Shown: positions 25,127 through 34,800, numbered from the stretch's first letter. The stretch: 64,000 nucleotides of DNA from Oscillatoria sp. FACHB-1406 (GCF_014698145.1 NZ_JACJSM010000019.1:43999-107998); one strand, 5' to 3'. A program made the numbers and translations. The notes: generated by a model not told the origin, from the sequence alone.

Positions 25127-26134
25127 GTGGTTCATTCTTCCCTTCCTTCTCACCTTGCTACGCCCCTAAAAATTGGCTCTATCACCCTCAATAGCCGCGT
25201 TTTTCAGGCTCCGCTTTCCGGGGTGACCGATCTGGTATTTCGGCGCTTGGTACGGCGTTACGCGCCCGATTCGATGATGTACGCCGAGATGGTGAGTGCG
25301 AGCGAACTGCACCATTTAAAAAAGTTGCCCCAAGTGATGGAACTAGATCCGAAGGAAAGTCCGGTTAGCATTCAATTGTTCGACTGTCGCCCGGATTTTA
25401 TGGGGGAGGCGGCTTGCCGTGCGATCGCGCAAGGCTCTGCCACTATAGATATTAATATGGGCTGTCCGGTCAACAAAATTACGCGACGGGGCGGCGGTTC
25501 CTCGTTGCTGCGACAACCGGAAGTCGCGGTTGCAATTGTCCGCGAAGTCGCTAAAGCGGTAGAGGTTCCCGTGACGGTGAAAACGCGCATCGGTTGGAGC
25601 GATGACGAAATTACCATCCTCGATTTCGCCCGCCGAATGGAGGATGCAGGCGCGCAGATGATAACCATTCACGGACGCACCCGCGCTCAAGGGTACAATG
25701 GCATTGCGCGCTGGGATTGGATTGCTCGCGTTAAGGAATTGCTCTCGATTCCGGTTATTGCCAACGGCGATATCTTTTCGGTGGAAGCGGCGGCGCGCTG
25801 CTTGGCGGAAACGAAAGCGGATGGGGTGATGTGTTCGCGGGGAACGCTGGGTTATCCGTTTTTAGTGGGGGAAATCGATTATTTTTTGAGAACCGGGAAA
25901 CAACGCCCAGAACCGACAGTGCGCGATCGCCTCGAATGCGCGAAAGAACACTTACAGGGCTTATGGGACTATAAAGGAGAACGGGGAGTGCTGCAAGCGC
26001 GCAAACACATGGCTTGGTATGCCAAAGGGTTCCCCGGAGCGGCAGAATTGCGCGAACAACTTTCGGTTCTCGATAGCGTAGAAGCAGGAATAGCCTTACT
26101 CGATCGCGCTGGTTCCCCAACCCAAGATTGGTGA
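25127..26134 (+). CDS. dusB: tRNA-dihydrouridine synthase DusB
   Basis: 335 residues. An FMN- and NADPH-dependent enzyme that reduces uridines in the D-loop of tRNAs. The TIM-barrel signatures are FQAPLSGVTDLVFRRL, YAEMVSASELHHL, the active-site cysteine in ATIDINMGCPVNKITRRGGGSSLL, VTVKTRIGW and MITIHGRTRAQGYNG; DGVMCSRGTLGYPFLV binds the FMN phosphate. The usual start is a GTG in AT-rich DNA, with no strong Shine-Dalgarno. No fis partner follows, as usual in cyanobacteria. Confidence 0.93.
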   Translation: MVHSSLPSHLATPLKIGSITLNSRVFQAPLSGVTDLVFRRLVRRYAPDSMMYAEMVSASELHHLKKLPQVMELDPKESPVSIQLFDCRPDFMGEAACRAIAQGSATIDINMGCPVNKITRRGGGSSLLRQPEVAVAIVREVAKAVEVPVTVKTRIGWSDDEITILDFARRMEDAGAQMITIHGRTRAQGYNGIARWDWIARVKELLSIPVIANGDIFSVEAAARCLAETKADGVMCSRGTLGYPFLVGEIDYFLRTGKQRPEPTVRDRLECAKEHLQGLWDYKGERGVLQARKHMAWYAKGFPGAAELREQLSVLDSVEAGIALLDRAGSPTQDW

Positions 26135-26296
26135 CTTGCTCCAAGACTGGATGTTATCACAGGCAATGTAAACTTTTCTGCGACTGCCGATATCCCATCG
26201 GCTCCAAACCGAGCTTTATTTTAGACTGCACCGGATTCCCCAGCCCGCAGTTTAATAAAACCGGAGAAGTACCTAACCCCCCATACCGAATTCAAA

Positions 26297-27523
26297 ATGA
26301 AACCGGCTATAATTCGAGTGGCTTGCGAAAGGGAGATCGGACTGGTGAGATCGTTACTCAACGAAGTTGTCAGAGATTTAGAACAGCACAAAAACGTATT
26401 GCGCATCCGAAAGATGCTCTTTTGCGCGACTCGGAACCAGTGGGAAAACAATCGCGAGATTTTGCTGGCGATCTCCCTGCGCGATCTCGTTCAAGAAGTC
26501 ATCGATCTCAACTCAACCGTCGATCAACTGAGTATTTCGCTTTATGAAATCGTTAAAAGTCTCAACCGACAAACCGAATATTTATTAGTTGCAAATACGA
26601 TTATTAGTTTCGTCGGCAAACTCTACGATGAAACTGAAGAAGCAACGCAAATTGTTGCCTTTAAGCCGCAGCAGTACGACGCGATCGATCGCTCCTCCAA
26701 CTCCGTTCAAAGCATCGCCCGCAGCCTCGACACCGATTTGGAATCGTTGCGAATCCGTAAGCTCCTTTATTGCCTTTGCAATAACCGCTGGAGTAATGAA
26801 GCAGAAACCGTTCTGAAAGTTACGATCGGCGAATTAGTCGAACGCACGTACCAACTCTATCCCACTCTCAGCCAACTCGCTCTTTCCCTACAAGGAATTG
26901 TCGATAGTCTCAATCGCAAAACAGAATACTCCTCCGTTGCCAATATTATCGTCCATAACTTCGAGCAATTGTACGATGCAACCGGCGGCGATACCCTGCA
27001 TACCGCTCAAACTACCGGAGTTCAAGAACAAACGCAGCCCCAAGCCGCATCGGCTCGAGCCGATGTGAAAGAGGTGTTAGCGCCCACCGTTCCCTTAGAA
27101 GTCCCGATCGCATCGCCCCCAATCTCCGGTACAATTCTACCAACCAATCCCCTAGAAGCTTGGGACGCATCCGTTCCCTTTCCCCAAGACCTCAGCGAGC
27201 TTAACGCTCAACTGGCCAAAGCAGGGAATACCTACGATCCCTTCGCAGTCCGTTTGGAAGTGATCAAATACAGCAATCCTCTGCGGGCGAAAATATTGAC
27301 CTTTTCCTTACTCGAACATAAATTTGACTACAAAGGGAAAGATTGGTCTAGCCTGCGGACGATCGAACTGGACGAGTTGCTTTTGAGTGCTTATCAAAAG
27401 TATAAAACCCTGCCAGAATTAGAAACTCAACTCTATGAGATTGCTCAAACACTAGACGACCCAAATGAAAGTTTCCAAGCAGCGAGCGCGATCGCGAAAG
27501 CGCTAAAACCCTTTTATCGCTAA
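26297..27523 (+). CDS. Unrecognised protein with three internal helical repeats
   Basis: 408 residues, no family recognised. It consists of three related blocks of about 90 residues (roughly 15-110, 140-228 and 315-408). Each has an LRIRK-LLFC-type helix, a W-containing turn (NRWSNE, NQWENN, KDWSSL), an L-RDLV/ELVER helix, a QL-x3-L-x2-IV-x-SLN/T segment and a VAN/ASA-I closing helix. The third block is the most divergent and is separated by a Pro/Ala-rich linker (about 235-300). The protein is helical and soluble. A scaffold or protein-binding role is a guess from the repeat architecture. It lies downstream of dusB with 162 nt between. Confidence 0.7.
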   Translation: MKPAIIRVACEREIGLVRSLLNEVVRDLEQHKNVLRIRKMLFCATRNQWENNREILLAISLRDLVQEVIDLNSTVDQLSISLYEIVKSLNRQTEYLLVANTIISFVGKLYDETEEATQIVAFKPQQYDAIDRSSNSVQSIARSLDTDLESLRIRKLLYCLCNNRWSNEAETVLKVTIGELVERTYQLYPTLSQLALSLQGIVDSLNRKTEYSSVANIIVHNFEQLYDATGGDTLHTAQTTGVQEQTQPQAASARADVKEVLAPTVPLEVPIASPPISGTILPTNPLEAWDASVPFPQDLSELNAQLAKAGNTYDPFAVRLEVIKYSNPLRAKILTFSLLEHKFDYKGKDWSSLRTIELDELLLSAYQKYKTLPELETQLYEIAQTLDDPNESFQAASAIAKALKPFYR

Positions 27524-27579
27524 GTTCAATTCGCACTGACTGCCTCGAGTTAACGAACTAATAAATTATCAAAATCGTT

Positions 27580-28569
27580 ATGGATGCTGGCGAACTCAGA
27601 CAACGCTATGAAGGGGGAGAAACTCAGTTCCGGGGGGAAAATTTAAGTGGGACGAATCTCACGGGTGCAGATTTAATTGGCATCGATCTCGAACGCGCCG
27701 ATCTCAGTAACGCACTTTTGGTATTCGCCTATCTCAGTCGCGCTCGCCTGAGAAAAGCCACTTTAACCGGAGCTAAACTAAGCGGTGCAAATCTCAATCA
27801 AGCCCTATTGAGCAGTGCAAACCTTCATAACGCCGATTTGCACGGTGCAACGTTGCAAGGAGCCGATTTGCGCGCGGCGGATTTAACCCTAGCTAATCTC
27901 CAAGATGCAAACCTAATCGATGCCGATTTGCGCGGTACGAACCTAAGCGGCGCAACTCTGATTGGGGCTTGCTTGCGCGGTGCAAATTTGCGCGAAGAAC
28001 GACGGATTTATTACAGCAGTTTGACGGGGGCAGTTTTATGTCGTGTCGATCTTGAAGGGGCGGATCTCAAGGGGGCAGAATTGCCAAAAGTGAATCTCAG
28101 CGGTGCAAACCTACGGGAAGTTCAGCTTCGAGAGGCAAATCTCAAGAAGGCGGATTTGCGTTGGTGCGATTTGCGGGGCGCTTTTCTCTCCGATGCTAAT
28201 TTGGAAGGGGCAGATCTGCGAGGCGCAAATTTAACGAATGCAAAGTTGGAGCGCGCGAATTTGGCGGATACGGATTTGACGGAAGCCACGTTACAAGGTG
28301 CGGTGATGCCGGATGTGCATTTGAATAATGCCAAGCTGTCGGAAGTTAATCTCCGGTTGGCACGGCTTAATCGCGCCGATTTGAGTCGTGCGGATTTGAG
28401 TAAAGCGAATTTGCGGGATGCAGAGATGGTGGAAGCTTACTGCGCTCGCACGAATTTCACCGCAGCCAATTTGAGTGGGGCGAATTTAATCCGAGCCGAG
28501 TTGAGTAGTGCGAATTTAACGTGGGTTGAATGGCAGGGGGCGACAATGCCGGATGGAACGGTTGTTTAA
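27580..28569 (+). CDS. Pentapeptide repeat protein
   Basis: 329 residues. From about residue 16 to the C-terminus it is built of A(D/N)LxX pentapeptides, for example LSGTNLTGADLIGIDLERAD, giving some 60 coils that should fold into a right-handed quadrilateral beta helix. A short break (EERRIYYSSLTGAVLCRVD, about 140-158) bends the helix. No signal peptide or extra domain is present. The family is expanded in cyanobacteria; functions are mostly unknown, apart from DNA-gyrase mimics in other bacteria. It follows the three-repeat protein by 56 nt and may share its transcript. Confidence 0.93.
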   Translation: MDAGELRQRYEGGETQFRGENLSGTNLTGADLIGIDLERADLSNALLVFAYLSRARLRKATLTGAKLSGANLNQALLSSANLHNADLHGATLQGADLRAADLTLANLQDANLIDADLRGTNLSGATLIGACLRGANLREERRIYYSSLTGAVLCRVDLEGADLKGAELPKVNLSGANLREVQLREANLKKADLRWCDLRGAFLSDANLEGADLRGANLTNAKLERANLADTDLTEATLQGAVMPDVHLNNAKLSEVNLRLARLNRADLSRADLSKANLRDAEMVEAYCARTNFTAANLSGANLIRAELSSANLTWVEWQGATMPDGTVV

Positions 28570-28597
28570 TTGATAATTGATAATGGATAATTGATAA

Positions 28598-28652
28598 CGG
28601 GACTTTGACAAAAATCTACCTTAAAAAGGGCGGCAAGGATGTTAAAGTCCCG
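28598..28652. terminator. Likely bidirectional terminator hairpin
   Basis: Arms CGGGACTTTGAC (28598-28609) and GTTAAAGTCCCG (28641-28652) form a 12-bp stem with G-T pairs and a 31-nt loop, followed by AT-rich DNA. It lies in the 100-bp gap between the convergent pentapeptide and PPOX genes. Confidence 0.55.
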
Positions 28653-28669
28653 ATAATTATTTTGAGTTT

Positions 28670-29257
28670 TTATGGGTTGACTTCTAAGGTTGTCCAACTC
28701 GAATCGGGGTTGCGTTGGTACAACCAACGATTGTGAGGGTTTCCGGATAGCTGGAGGTAGTCGGCGCGATCGCAATCGAGTAGAAGCAAGCAAAAGTTAT
28801 CTAAGGGTTGCTCTGCGTTTGGGGCAGACGAGTCAAAGGCGAGCGGATTTTTATTTCTAGGTTCGGCAGGTGAGGGCCAAGTAAATTGTACTCGCGCTGC
28901 ATCGGAAAGCGATCGCCAAATATTCTGCCGTTCTTGTTGAAACCGAGCATCCGCGCCGTCAGAATCGATAAGCGTTAATACCCCGGAAAGCCGAAATTGT
29001 TCGCGGGTTTGAGGGAAATACCAGCAAATTTCGCCTCGGGAGCGAGTTTGAATTTGAGCGATCTTCTCGCTGCGAAGATCGGTTGCGATCGCGATCGCGT
29101 TACTGTTTTCTAAGAAACCTCGAAAAACGACGGTACGATTCTTGGGTTCTCCCGAGGGGGAAACGGTTGCGAGTTGGAAGTAACGAGAATTAGGGAGACT
29201 GCGGTTGAGATGAAGGGTTTCAGTCAACCGCGATCGCCACGGCGCTAACGGTTGCAT
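28670..29257 (-). CDS. PPOX-type FMN flavoprotein (Npun_F5749 family)
   Basis: 195 residues. It matches the cyanobacterial subgroup of pyridoxamine 5'-phosphate oxidase-like split-barrel proteins: APWRSRLTETLHLNRSLPNSRYFQLATVSPSGEPKNRTVVFRGF at the N-terminus, EICWYFPQTREQFRLSG, RQNIWRSLSDAARVQFTWPSP and FCLLLLDCDRADYLQLSG. It should bind FMN; whether it oxidises pyridoxamine phosphate or another substrate is unknown. It starts 6 nt after the coiled-coil gene on the same strand, so the two are probably one operon. Confidence 0.87.
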   Translation of the reverse strand: MQPLAPWRSRLTETLHLNRSLPNSRYFQLATVSPSGEPKNRTVVFRGFLENSNAIAIATDLRSEKIAQIQTRSRGEICWYFPQTREQFRLSGVLTLIDSDGADARFQQERQNIWRSLSDAARVQFTWPSPAEPRNKNPLAFDSSAPNAEQPLDNFCLLLLDCDRADYLQLSGNPHNRWLYQRNPDSSWTTLEVNP

Positions 29258-29263
29258 TGTACC

Positions 29264-30631
29264 TTACCGCGAGTAAGTGCGCTGACTCCACCGATTGAGT
29301 TGAAGTTCTCCTAAGTGCGCCAAACTCTGCAAGCTCGATACTTGTTCTTGCAACTTCTCAATTGAGTTTGCTTGTTGCTCGGACTGTTGTGCGAGGTGGC
29401 GATAACTTTCAATTTCGCCTCGGGCTGTATCAAGCTGCTGCTGTAACGCTTCGAGATCGCGATCGCGTTTTTGACGCTGCACCTCCATTGCTTGATGATT
29501 TTGGCGATCGAGATCGCTGAGTTGTTTTTGTAGTTTCGCAACTTCTTCTTCTCGTTCTTTTTGCTCTTTCTCCAGAACTTTCACCCGCTCGCTTCGATCG
29601 CGATCGTGAGTTTTTTGCTCTTCTAATTGTTTCTGAAGTTGAGCGACTGCTTCCTCTTGTTCTTGCTTCTCACCTTCTAACGCTTTGACGCGAGCGCTGT
29701 TGCTTTCCGCATTCGCTTTTTGTTCGTCTAATTGTTTCTGAAGTTGAGCGACTGCTTCCTCTTGTTCTTGCTTCTCACCTTCTAACGCTTTGACGCGAGC
29801 GCTGTTGCTTTCCGCATTCGCTTTTTGTTCGTCTAATTGTTTCTGAAGTTGAGCGACTGCCTTCTCTTGCTCTTGCTTCTCACCTTCTAACGCTTTGACG
29901 CGAGCGCTGTTGCTTTCCGCATTCGCTTTTTGTTCGTCTAATTGCTTCTGAAGTTGAGCGACTGCCTTCTCTTGTTCTTTCTTCTCACCTTCTAATGCTT
30001 TGACGCGAGCGCTCTGATTTTCGGCACTCGCCTTTTGCTCTTCTAATTTTTTATGAAGCTTGGCAACTTCTTTATCCCGTTCCTTTTGCTCTTTCTCCAA
30101 AGCTTTAACCCGTTCGCTTTGACTGCGATCGCGCTCTTTTTCTGCCTCTAATTGTTTCTGAAGCTGGGCAACAGCTTGCTCTTGTTCCCTAGCTTGCTGC
30201 TCTAGTGTTTCGACTCGTTCGCTATGGCTTTTTGCCAATAACTCGCGCTCTTGAAGTTGGTCTTGTAACGCAACAATTCTTTCTTCGTCTTCTTTCGATT
30301 TAGATTGCAGCGCTTGTAACGTTTCTTCCTGTGCTTGCAATCGAGCAGTTAACTCTGCCATCTGTTTATCTTTTGCTGCATCTGACGAGCTATCTTTTTC
30401 CGGCTGCTCTGTTAAAGTAGAAGATGCAGTATCGACTGACGAAGGTTCCGTCGCTGTCTTTTCTAATACGATATCCTCATGCTCCGAGGAGGGAGAATTG
30501 GGAGATAGATCGAGACTCGCTTTCTCTAGTTTCGGCGAATCTGCATCGCTTTCCACCGGCGCGAGGGATCGTTTGGGACTCGGTTTAGAGTTTTGAGATT
30601 TGCTTGTAGCAACTCGTTTCTTTTTCGCCAT
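29264..30631 (-). CDS. Long coiled-coil protein with 35-residue repeats
   Basis: 455 residues. A basic N-terminus (AKKKRVATSKSQNSKPSPKRS), a Ser/Glu-rich linker (about 25-90), then an uninterrupted coiled coil to residue 440. Its centre is a run of repeats 35 residues long, such as ALEGEKQEQEKAVAQLQKQL followed by DEQKANAESNSARVK. At least four copies (about 29640-30000) are nearly identical in DNA, with more degenerate ones on both sides. Thirty-five residues is exactly five heptads, so repeat gain or loss keeps the coiled-coil register. No membrane helix. Function unknown; structural role inferred. Confidence 0.82.
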   Translation of the reverse strand: MAKKKRVATSKSQNSKPSPKRSLAPVESDADSPKLEKASLDLSPNSPSSEHEDIVLEKTATEPSSVDTASSTLTEQPEKDSSSDAAKDKQMAELTARLQAQEETLQALQSKSKEDEERIVALQDQLQERELLAKSHSERVETLEQQAREQEQAVAQLQKQLEAEKERDRSQSERVKALEKEQKERDKEVAKLHKKLEEQKASAENQSARVKALEGEKKEQEKAVAQLQKQLDEQKANAESNSARVKALEGEKQEQEKAVAQLQKQLDEQKANAESNSARVKALEGEKQEQEEAVAQLQKQLDEQKANAESNSARVKALEGEKQEQEEAVAQLQKQLEEQKTHDRDRSERVKVLEKEQKEREEEVAKLQKQLSDLDRQNHQAMEVQRQKRDRDLEALQQQLDTARGEIESYRHLAQQSEQQANSIEKLQEQVSSLQSLAHLGELQLNRWSQRTYSR

Positions 30632-30847
30632 TTGCCTGTTCCTCGCCCAAGTTTACGCAAAACCATATTATAAGCCGGTTGTAGCCTACTTTGCCGATAG
30701 TGATAGAATTTAGTAATCTTTCTTAGTTATTTGTCTTAAACGACAGTAAATTGTCCTGTTCTGCAATCGCGCTTGAGAAATTTTGGCAAATCGTATAGAA
30801 ATATGTACAATATTTGACAAAAGTAACGACCAAGATGCGGTTATAGG

Positions 30848-31561
30848 ATGCAGACCCTAGACTTTTCCTCTTCCCAAGCGCAATTGTCCCAACCCGGAGC
30901 CGATAGAGCTTTGCGAGTAATTGCTCTAGGTGATAGTCTCGTTTATGGATACGGAGATCCCGATCGCGGGGGTTGGGTCGAGCAGTTGCGGCGGCAGTGG
31001 ATGTTAGGAAACTCCAACGGTCATGTCCTTTATAATTTAGGGATTCGAGGCGATCGCGCGCAACAAGTCACGCAACGCCTAGAAGTTGAATTCCGCCATC
31101 GCGGAGAATTACGCAACCGTCTCCCCGATTTAATTCTGCTTTCCGTCGGCGTTAATGACTCTCCTCGCTTAGGAAGACCGGATGGGCGAAACTATACCGA
31201 CTTTGAAGATTTTCAGCAGCAACTATCTACCTTACTCGATCTGGCGATCGAACTCTGCCCAGTCCTGTTTGTCGGGATGGTTCCCGTTGAGGAAAGCCGG
31301 ATGCCCTTTCTAGACTGTTTGTACTATAACAACACCGACCAACATCGTTATAAAGAAGTCCAACGCCAAGCCTGTCAAAAACGAAACATCCCCTACCTTG
31401 ACATATTCGATCGCTGGATGGCGCGGGGCGAGAGTTGGCGGCGACAGCGACTCAGTGCCGATGGCTTGCATCCCAACTCCCTCGGCTATCAAGCGCTGTT
31501 TGAGGACGTGCGGAATTGGGAAGCGCTTTCAGGCTATTGCAGCCCCCCAGTGACCTTTTAA
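30848..31561 (+). CDS. SGNH/GDSL hydrolase family protein
   Basis: 237 residues with all four SGNH blocks: block I IALGDSLVYGYGD (catalytic Ser30), block II LGIRGDRAQQV (Gly), block III LLSVGVNDSP (Asn), and block V ADGLHPNSLGYQAL (Asp and His of the triad). No signal peptide is seen, so it is likely cytosolic; it could act as an esterase, lipase or acyl-carbohydrate deacylase. The 216-bp upstream spacer is AT-rich and holds no other gene. Confidence 0.9.
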   Translation: MQTLDFSSSQAQLSQPGADRALRVIALGDSLVYGYGDPDRGGWVEQLRRQWMLGNSNGHVLYNLGIRGDRAQQVTQRLEVEFRHRGELRNRLPDLILLSVGVNDSPRLGRPDGRNYTDFEDFQQQLSTLLDLAIELCPVLFVGMVPVEESRMPFLDCLYYNNTDQHRYKEVQRQACQKRNIPYLDIFDRWMARGESWRRQRLSADGLHPNSLGYQALFEDVRNWEALSGYCSPPVTF

Positions 31562-31675
31562 GGTGCGTTAATCGAGCGTTGGGTTCTGCGATCGCGGTTC
31601 GGGCTGCTTGCGATTGGCCTCCGAGATCGTAAAATAAATCAATACACTATCCTCATCGTAAGGAGTCGAAATCAA

Positions 31676-31795
31676 ATGGCGAATCAAAGTGGCGCTCGCT
31701 CGGCAAACAAAGGCGACGTAGTTAACGGACTCATTATCTTCTTAGCGATTAACTTTTTAGTCGCTGCGATGTATTTCAAAGTTCTCAACCCTTAA
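31676..31795 (+). CDS. 39-residue single-span membrane protein
   Basis: A short frame with a good Shine-Dalgarno (AAGGAG, seven to eight bases before the ATG at 31676). The peptide has a polar N-terminus (MANQSGARSANKGD), one hydrophobic helix (VVNGLIIFLAINFLVAAMYF) and a KVLNP end. This is the size and shape of the many small photosystem and thylakoid subunits of cyanobacteria, and NGL-x-IF-x-AIN is faintly reminiscent of Hlip-like helices, but I cannot name it. It stands alone, between the SGNH gene and a conserved-type protein gene. A real gene is likely from the ribosome site and amphipathic layout. Confidence 0.65.
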   Translation: MANQSGARSANKGDVVNGLIIFLAINFLVAAMYFKVLNP

Positions 31796-32042
31796 AATAA
31801 AATCGTCAAAACAGTCTTGATGCTGGGATGTTGAGGAGATTTAAAAAAAAATGAATTAGCATCCAGTCGAGTCATTAAAATCCTAGCGCTGGCCATGTCT
31901 CCCTCCGAGAGCGTGAGCCGGTGCGTCTTTAATTCTAAAGACAAAAAAAGTCAATTTGAGGTTGCGATCGCACTTAGAGTTCCGAGCGGTAGGTAACGAG
32001 TTCGGCATTAAATCCCGGAAAACTGTGAGGGGGAAGCAATTT

Positions 32043-32618
32043 ATGCCCAAACACAAAAAGCACAACCTCCACTGGATAAAAAAAACGCTAGAACTCAACG
32101 AAAACCACAACTGGAAATCCCAGCCCGGAACTAAAATTTTTGTCGCCGGACGAGGGGCTGTCCGCTTCGACGTTCCCGGAAATTGGTACTTCGAGCCGAA
32201 AGACGAATCCTTTTGTTGGCGCGACAGAAAACCGCCCGACGATGACTGTTGCTTAGAAGTCTCTTACAAAATTCTCCCGCCCGCCGATTGGTCGGAATTT
32301 CCCTTGCTTCCCCTCCTCAAAAAGATTGTCAAAGACGACTCGCGCCAACCCATCGAACGGGGAGAAATCATCCAACTCAAGCGTCAAACCGCGCGCGTGG
32401 TTTGGACGCAAATCAAGTTTATCGATCCTGTCGAACATCGCGAAGCCTACTCTCGCATTGGCATTGGACTCGGTTCGAGCGTGCAATGCTCGATTACCTT
32501 CGACTACTGGGTTGACGATACCGAACGCCTCGTCCCTGTATGGGATACCGTCCTGAACTCTCTCGTTCTCGGTTTGTACATTCGCGATCCGCGCGCGGGA
32601 TTCGCCTTACCCGATTAA
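32043..32618 (+). CDS. Unrecognised soluble protein upstream of accA
   Basis: 191 residues, start ATG at 32043 behind GAGGGGGAA; an in-frame upstream extension is rejected. Sequence blocks include [60 protein letters not shown] and [19 protein letters not shown]. The mix of beta strands with a single late [11 protein letters not shown] helix is like the small DcrB/PsbP-type fold, but without a signal peptide. It looks like a conserved cyanobacterial protein of unknown function. Its stop lies 10 nt before the accA start, so the two are almost certainly co-transcribed, which hints at a link to fatty-acid synthesis. Confidence 0.75.
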   Translation: MPKHKKHNLHWIKKTLELNENHNWKSQPGTKIFVAGRGAVRFDVPGNWYFEPKDESFCWRDRKPPDDDCCLEVSYKILPPADWSEFPLLPLLKKIVKDDSRQPIERGEIIQLKRQTARVVWTQIKFIDPVEHREAYSRIGIGLGSSVQCSITFDYWVDDTERLVPVWDTVLNSLVLGLYIRDPRAGFALPD

Positions 32619-32628
32619 TATACCGTTT

Positions 32629-33603
32629 ATGCCTACTCAAGAGCGCAAACCTTTCCTGCTGGACTTTGAAAAACCGTTATGCGAACTCGAAGCGCGCATC
32701 GCCCAAATTCGCGAACTTGCCAGCGAAAATAATGTTGATGTCTCAGCGCAAATTCGAGAACTCGAAGCCAAAGCCGAACAATTGCGCGGTGAAATTTTTA
32801 GCAGCCTGACCCCTTCGCAACGCCTGCAACTCGCGCGCCACCCCCGCCGTCCTTCCACCCTCGACTACATTCAAGCCATGACGGATGATTGGTTTGAGAT
32901 GCACGGCGATCGCATCGGTTGGGACGATCCGGCGATTGTTGGCGGTTTAGCCCGCCTCAACGACATCCCCATCGTCATTCTCGGCCACCAAAAAGGACGC
33001 GACACTAAAGATAACGTCGCCCGTAACTTCGGGATGGCAGCCCCCGGCGGCTATCGCAAAGCCATTCGGCTGATGGAACACGCCAATCGTTTTGGACTGC
33101 CGATTATCACCCTCATCGATACGCCCGCAGCTTGGGCGGGAGTCGATGCCGAACGCTTCGGTCAAGGGGAAGCGATCGCCTACAATCTCCGGCAAATGTT
33201 TAGCTTCGATGTCCCCATCCTCTGCGCCGTCATCGGCGAAGGCGGTTCCGGCGGCGCGCTCGGAATTGGCGTGAGTGAAAGCCTGCTGATGTTTGAACAC
33301 GCCGTCTATAGCGTCGCCCCTCCCGAGGCTTGCGCGGCGATCCTCTGGCGAGATGCTGCTAAAGCGCCCCAAGCAGCAACCGCCCTGAAAATTACCTCCT
33401 GGGATCTCAGAGATTTAGGCATTCTCGACCAAATCTTACCCGAACCTTCGAGCGGCGCTCACGCGGATCCCCTCGGGGCGGCAGCAATCTTAAAAGAAGC
33501 CCTCACCACTAATTTAGAGCGGTTATTACAGATGACTCCAGCCCAGCGTCGAGAACTGCGCTATCAAAAGTTCCGCCATATCGGTCGGTTTGCGATTCAT
33601 TAG
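32629..33603 (+). CDS. accA: Acetyl-CoA carboxylase carboxyltransferase subunit alpha
   Basis: 324 residues, the standard AccA length. With AccD it transfers the carboxyl group from biotin to acetyl-CoA, the first committed step of fatty-acid synthesis. Family motifs: [25 protein letters not shown]-type ([19 protein letters not shown]), [55 protein letters not shown] and the oxyanion-hole glycines of [13 protein letters not shown]. It is translated 10 nt after the unknown protein gene. No accB, accC or accD lies in the window, which is normal for cyanobacteria. Confidence 0.96.
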   Translation: MPTQERKPFLLDFEKPLCELEARIAQIRELASENNVDVSAQIRELEAKAEQLRGEIFSSLTPSQRLQLARHPRRPSTLDYIQAMTDDWFEMHGDRIGWDDPAIVGGLARLNDIPIVILGHQKGRDTKDNVARNFGMAAPGGYRKAIRLMEHANRFGLPIITLIDTPAAWAGVDAERFGQGEAIAYNLRQMFSFDVPILCAVIGEGGSGGALGIGVSESLLMFEHAVYSVAPPEACAAILWRDAAKAPQAATALKITSWDLRDLGILDQILPEPSSGAHADPLGAAAILKEALTTNLERLLQMTPAQRRELRYQKFRHIGRFAIH

Positions 33604-34015
33604 ATTGGGGCGGTGGGAGTGAAGGCTGGCATCGCGTTCTCTCTAGAACAGCTTGCAGATAATCGCTCCCTATTTGCCGATTAGAGATTCCAGATGACCG
33701 TTCCGATTCTGAGAGTGATATACTAAAAAAGTAATATTTGTTTACATAGTTCTCGACTCGGCGAGAATACGCGCTTTCCCATTTGACTAATTTTTACAAT
33801 ATGGGAAATTTAAGCTCAGCGTTTTGTCGTTCAATTTTTGAGTGCCATTGAAACAGAGGTTTCAAGCCTCTCCTCAAAAAGGTATGAAAAGAAAGAAGAC
33901 TCCGCGATCGAGGAATCGATTTGAGGCGGTAGTTTCTGGTGAGTGACGGGCGGCTAGTCGATTTGGAGAGAACTTCCGAACTGCACCCCGATAACAGATA
34001 TACAGATAACCGATC
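33604..34015. other. 412-nt spacer with hairpins after accA
   Basis: No gene seen. Two inverted repeats are visible: TTTCCCAT/ATGGGAAA (33775-33782 with 33801-33808) and AGAGG/CCTCT (33855-33859 with 33867-33871). An AT-rich stretch near 33720-33750 could be a promoter for the SDR gene. The roles of the hairpins are unknown. Confidence 0.4.
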
Positions 34016-34741
34016 ATGACTTCTAGCCAACAAAAACGCGCGATTGTCACGGGTGCGAGTAGCGGAATCGGGCAAGCGACTGCCCTCGCCTTCGCCCGTT
34101 CCGGCATTCATGTCGCCTTAGTCGGACGCTCCCGGGAGCGCCTCGAAGCAGTCGCCCGAGAGGCTGCCGCTAAAGGAGTTGAAGCTAAAGCTTACTGCTT
34201 GGACTTAGCTCGCGTCGAAGCAGTCAAAGAAGGAATCGAAGCGATCGCGGCGGACTTCGGGGAGATTGACATTTTAGTCAATAACGCCGGAATGGGGTAC
34301 ACTGGCTCGCTCCTCGAAACGCCCCTCGCGGACTGGCAGCGAACGATCGACCTCAATCTTACCAGCGTCTTTGAGTGCATCCGAGCGATCGTACCCGGAA
34401 TGCGCGATCGCCAAAGCGGCTTAATTATCAACGTTGCCTCGATCGCTGCCAAAAACTCTTTTCCCGATTGGGGAGTCTACTGTACTAGCAAAGCCGCTGT
34501 CGTTGCCTTATCCAAGGTTCTCGCCCTCGAAGAACGCGCCAACGGCATTCGCACGGTTGTTATTTATCCCGGGGCAGTTAACACGCCCATTTGGGATACT
34601 AACACCGTCAATGCGGACTTCGATCGCGCCGCCATGCTAACCCCCGAAACCGTTGCCGAATCGATTCTTTACGCCGCCCTCCTGCCTGACAATACCGTCA
34701 TTGAAGAACTGACATTGATGCCTAGTGCGGGTTCTCAGTAG
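34016..34741 (+). CDS. SDR family NAD(P)-dependent oxidoreductase
   Basis: 241 residues of the classical short-chain dehydrogenase type. The cofactor loop TGASSGIG (12-19) is followed by [12 protein letters not shown], whose arginines favour NADPH; structural NNAG near residue 91; and catalytic Ser-Tyr-Lys with YCTSK. The substrate is unknown. FabG-like and other reductases share this layout, and the gene lacks FabG-specific context. It runs in the same direction as folE, 59 nt ahead of it. Confidence 0.9.
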   Translation: MTSSQQKRAIVTGASSGIGQATALAFARSGIHVALVGRSRERLEAVAREAAAKGVEAKAYCLDLARVEAVKEGIEAIAADFGEIDILVNNAGMGYTGSLLETPLADWQRTIDLNLTSVFECIRAIVPGMRDRQSGLIINVASIAAKNSFPDWGVYCTSKAAVVALSKVLALEERANGIRTVVIYPGAVNTPIWDTNTVNADFDRAAMLTPETVAESILYAALLPDNTVIEELTLMPSAGSQ

Positions 34742-34800
34742 CAAGCCCGGGTATCGAGATCGAGTTGTACACCTTCACAAATGTTATCTTCTTAATCATC

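Noticed and set aside
29640..30000. Second block of regular repeats resembling an array
   Set aside because: 105-bp in-frame coding repeats of a coiled coil, again without spacers.
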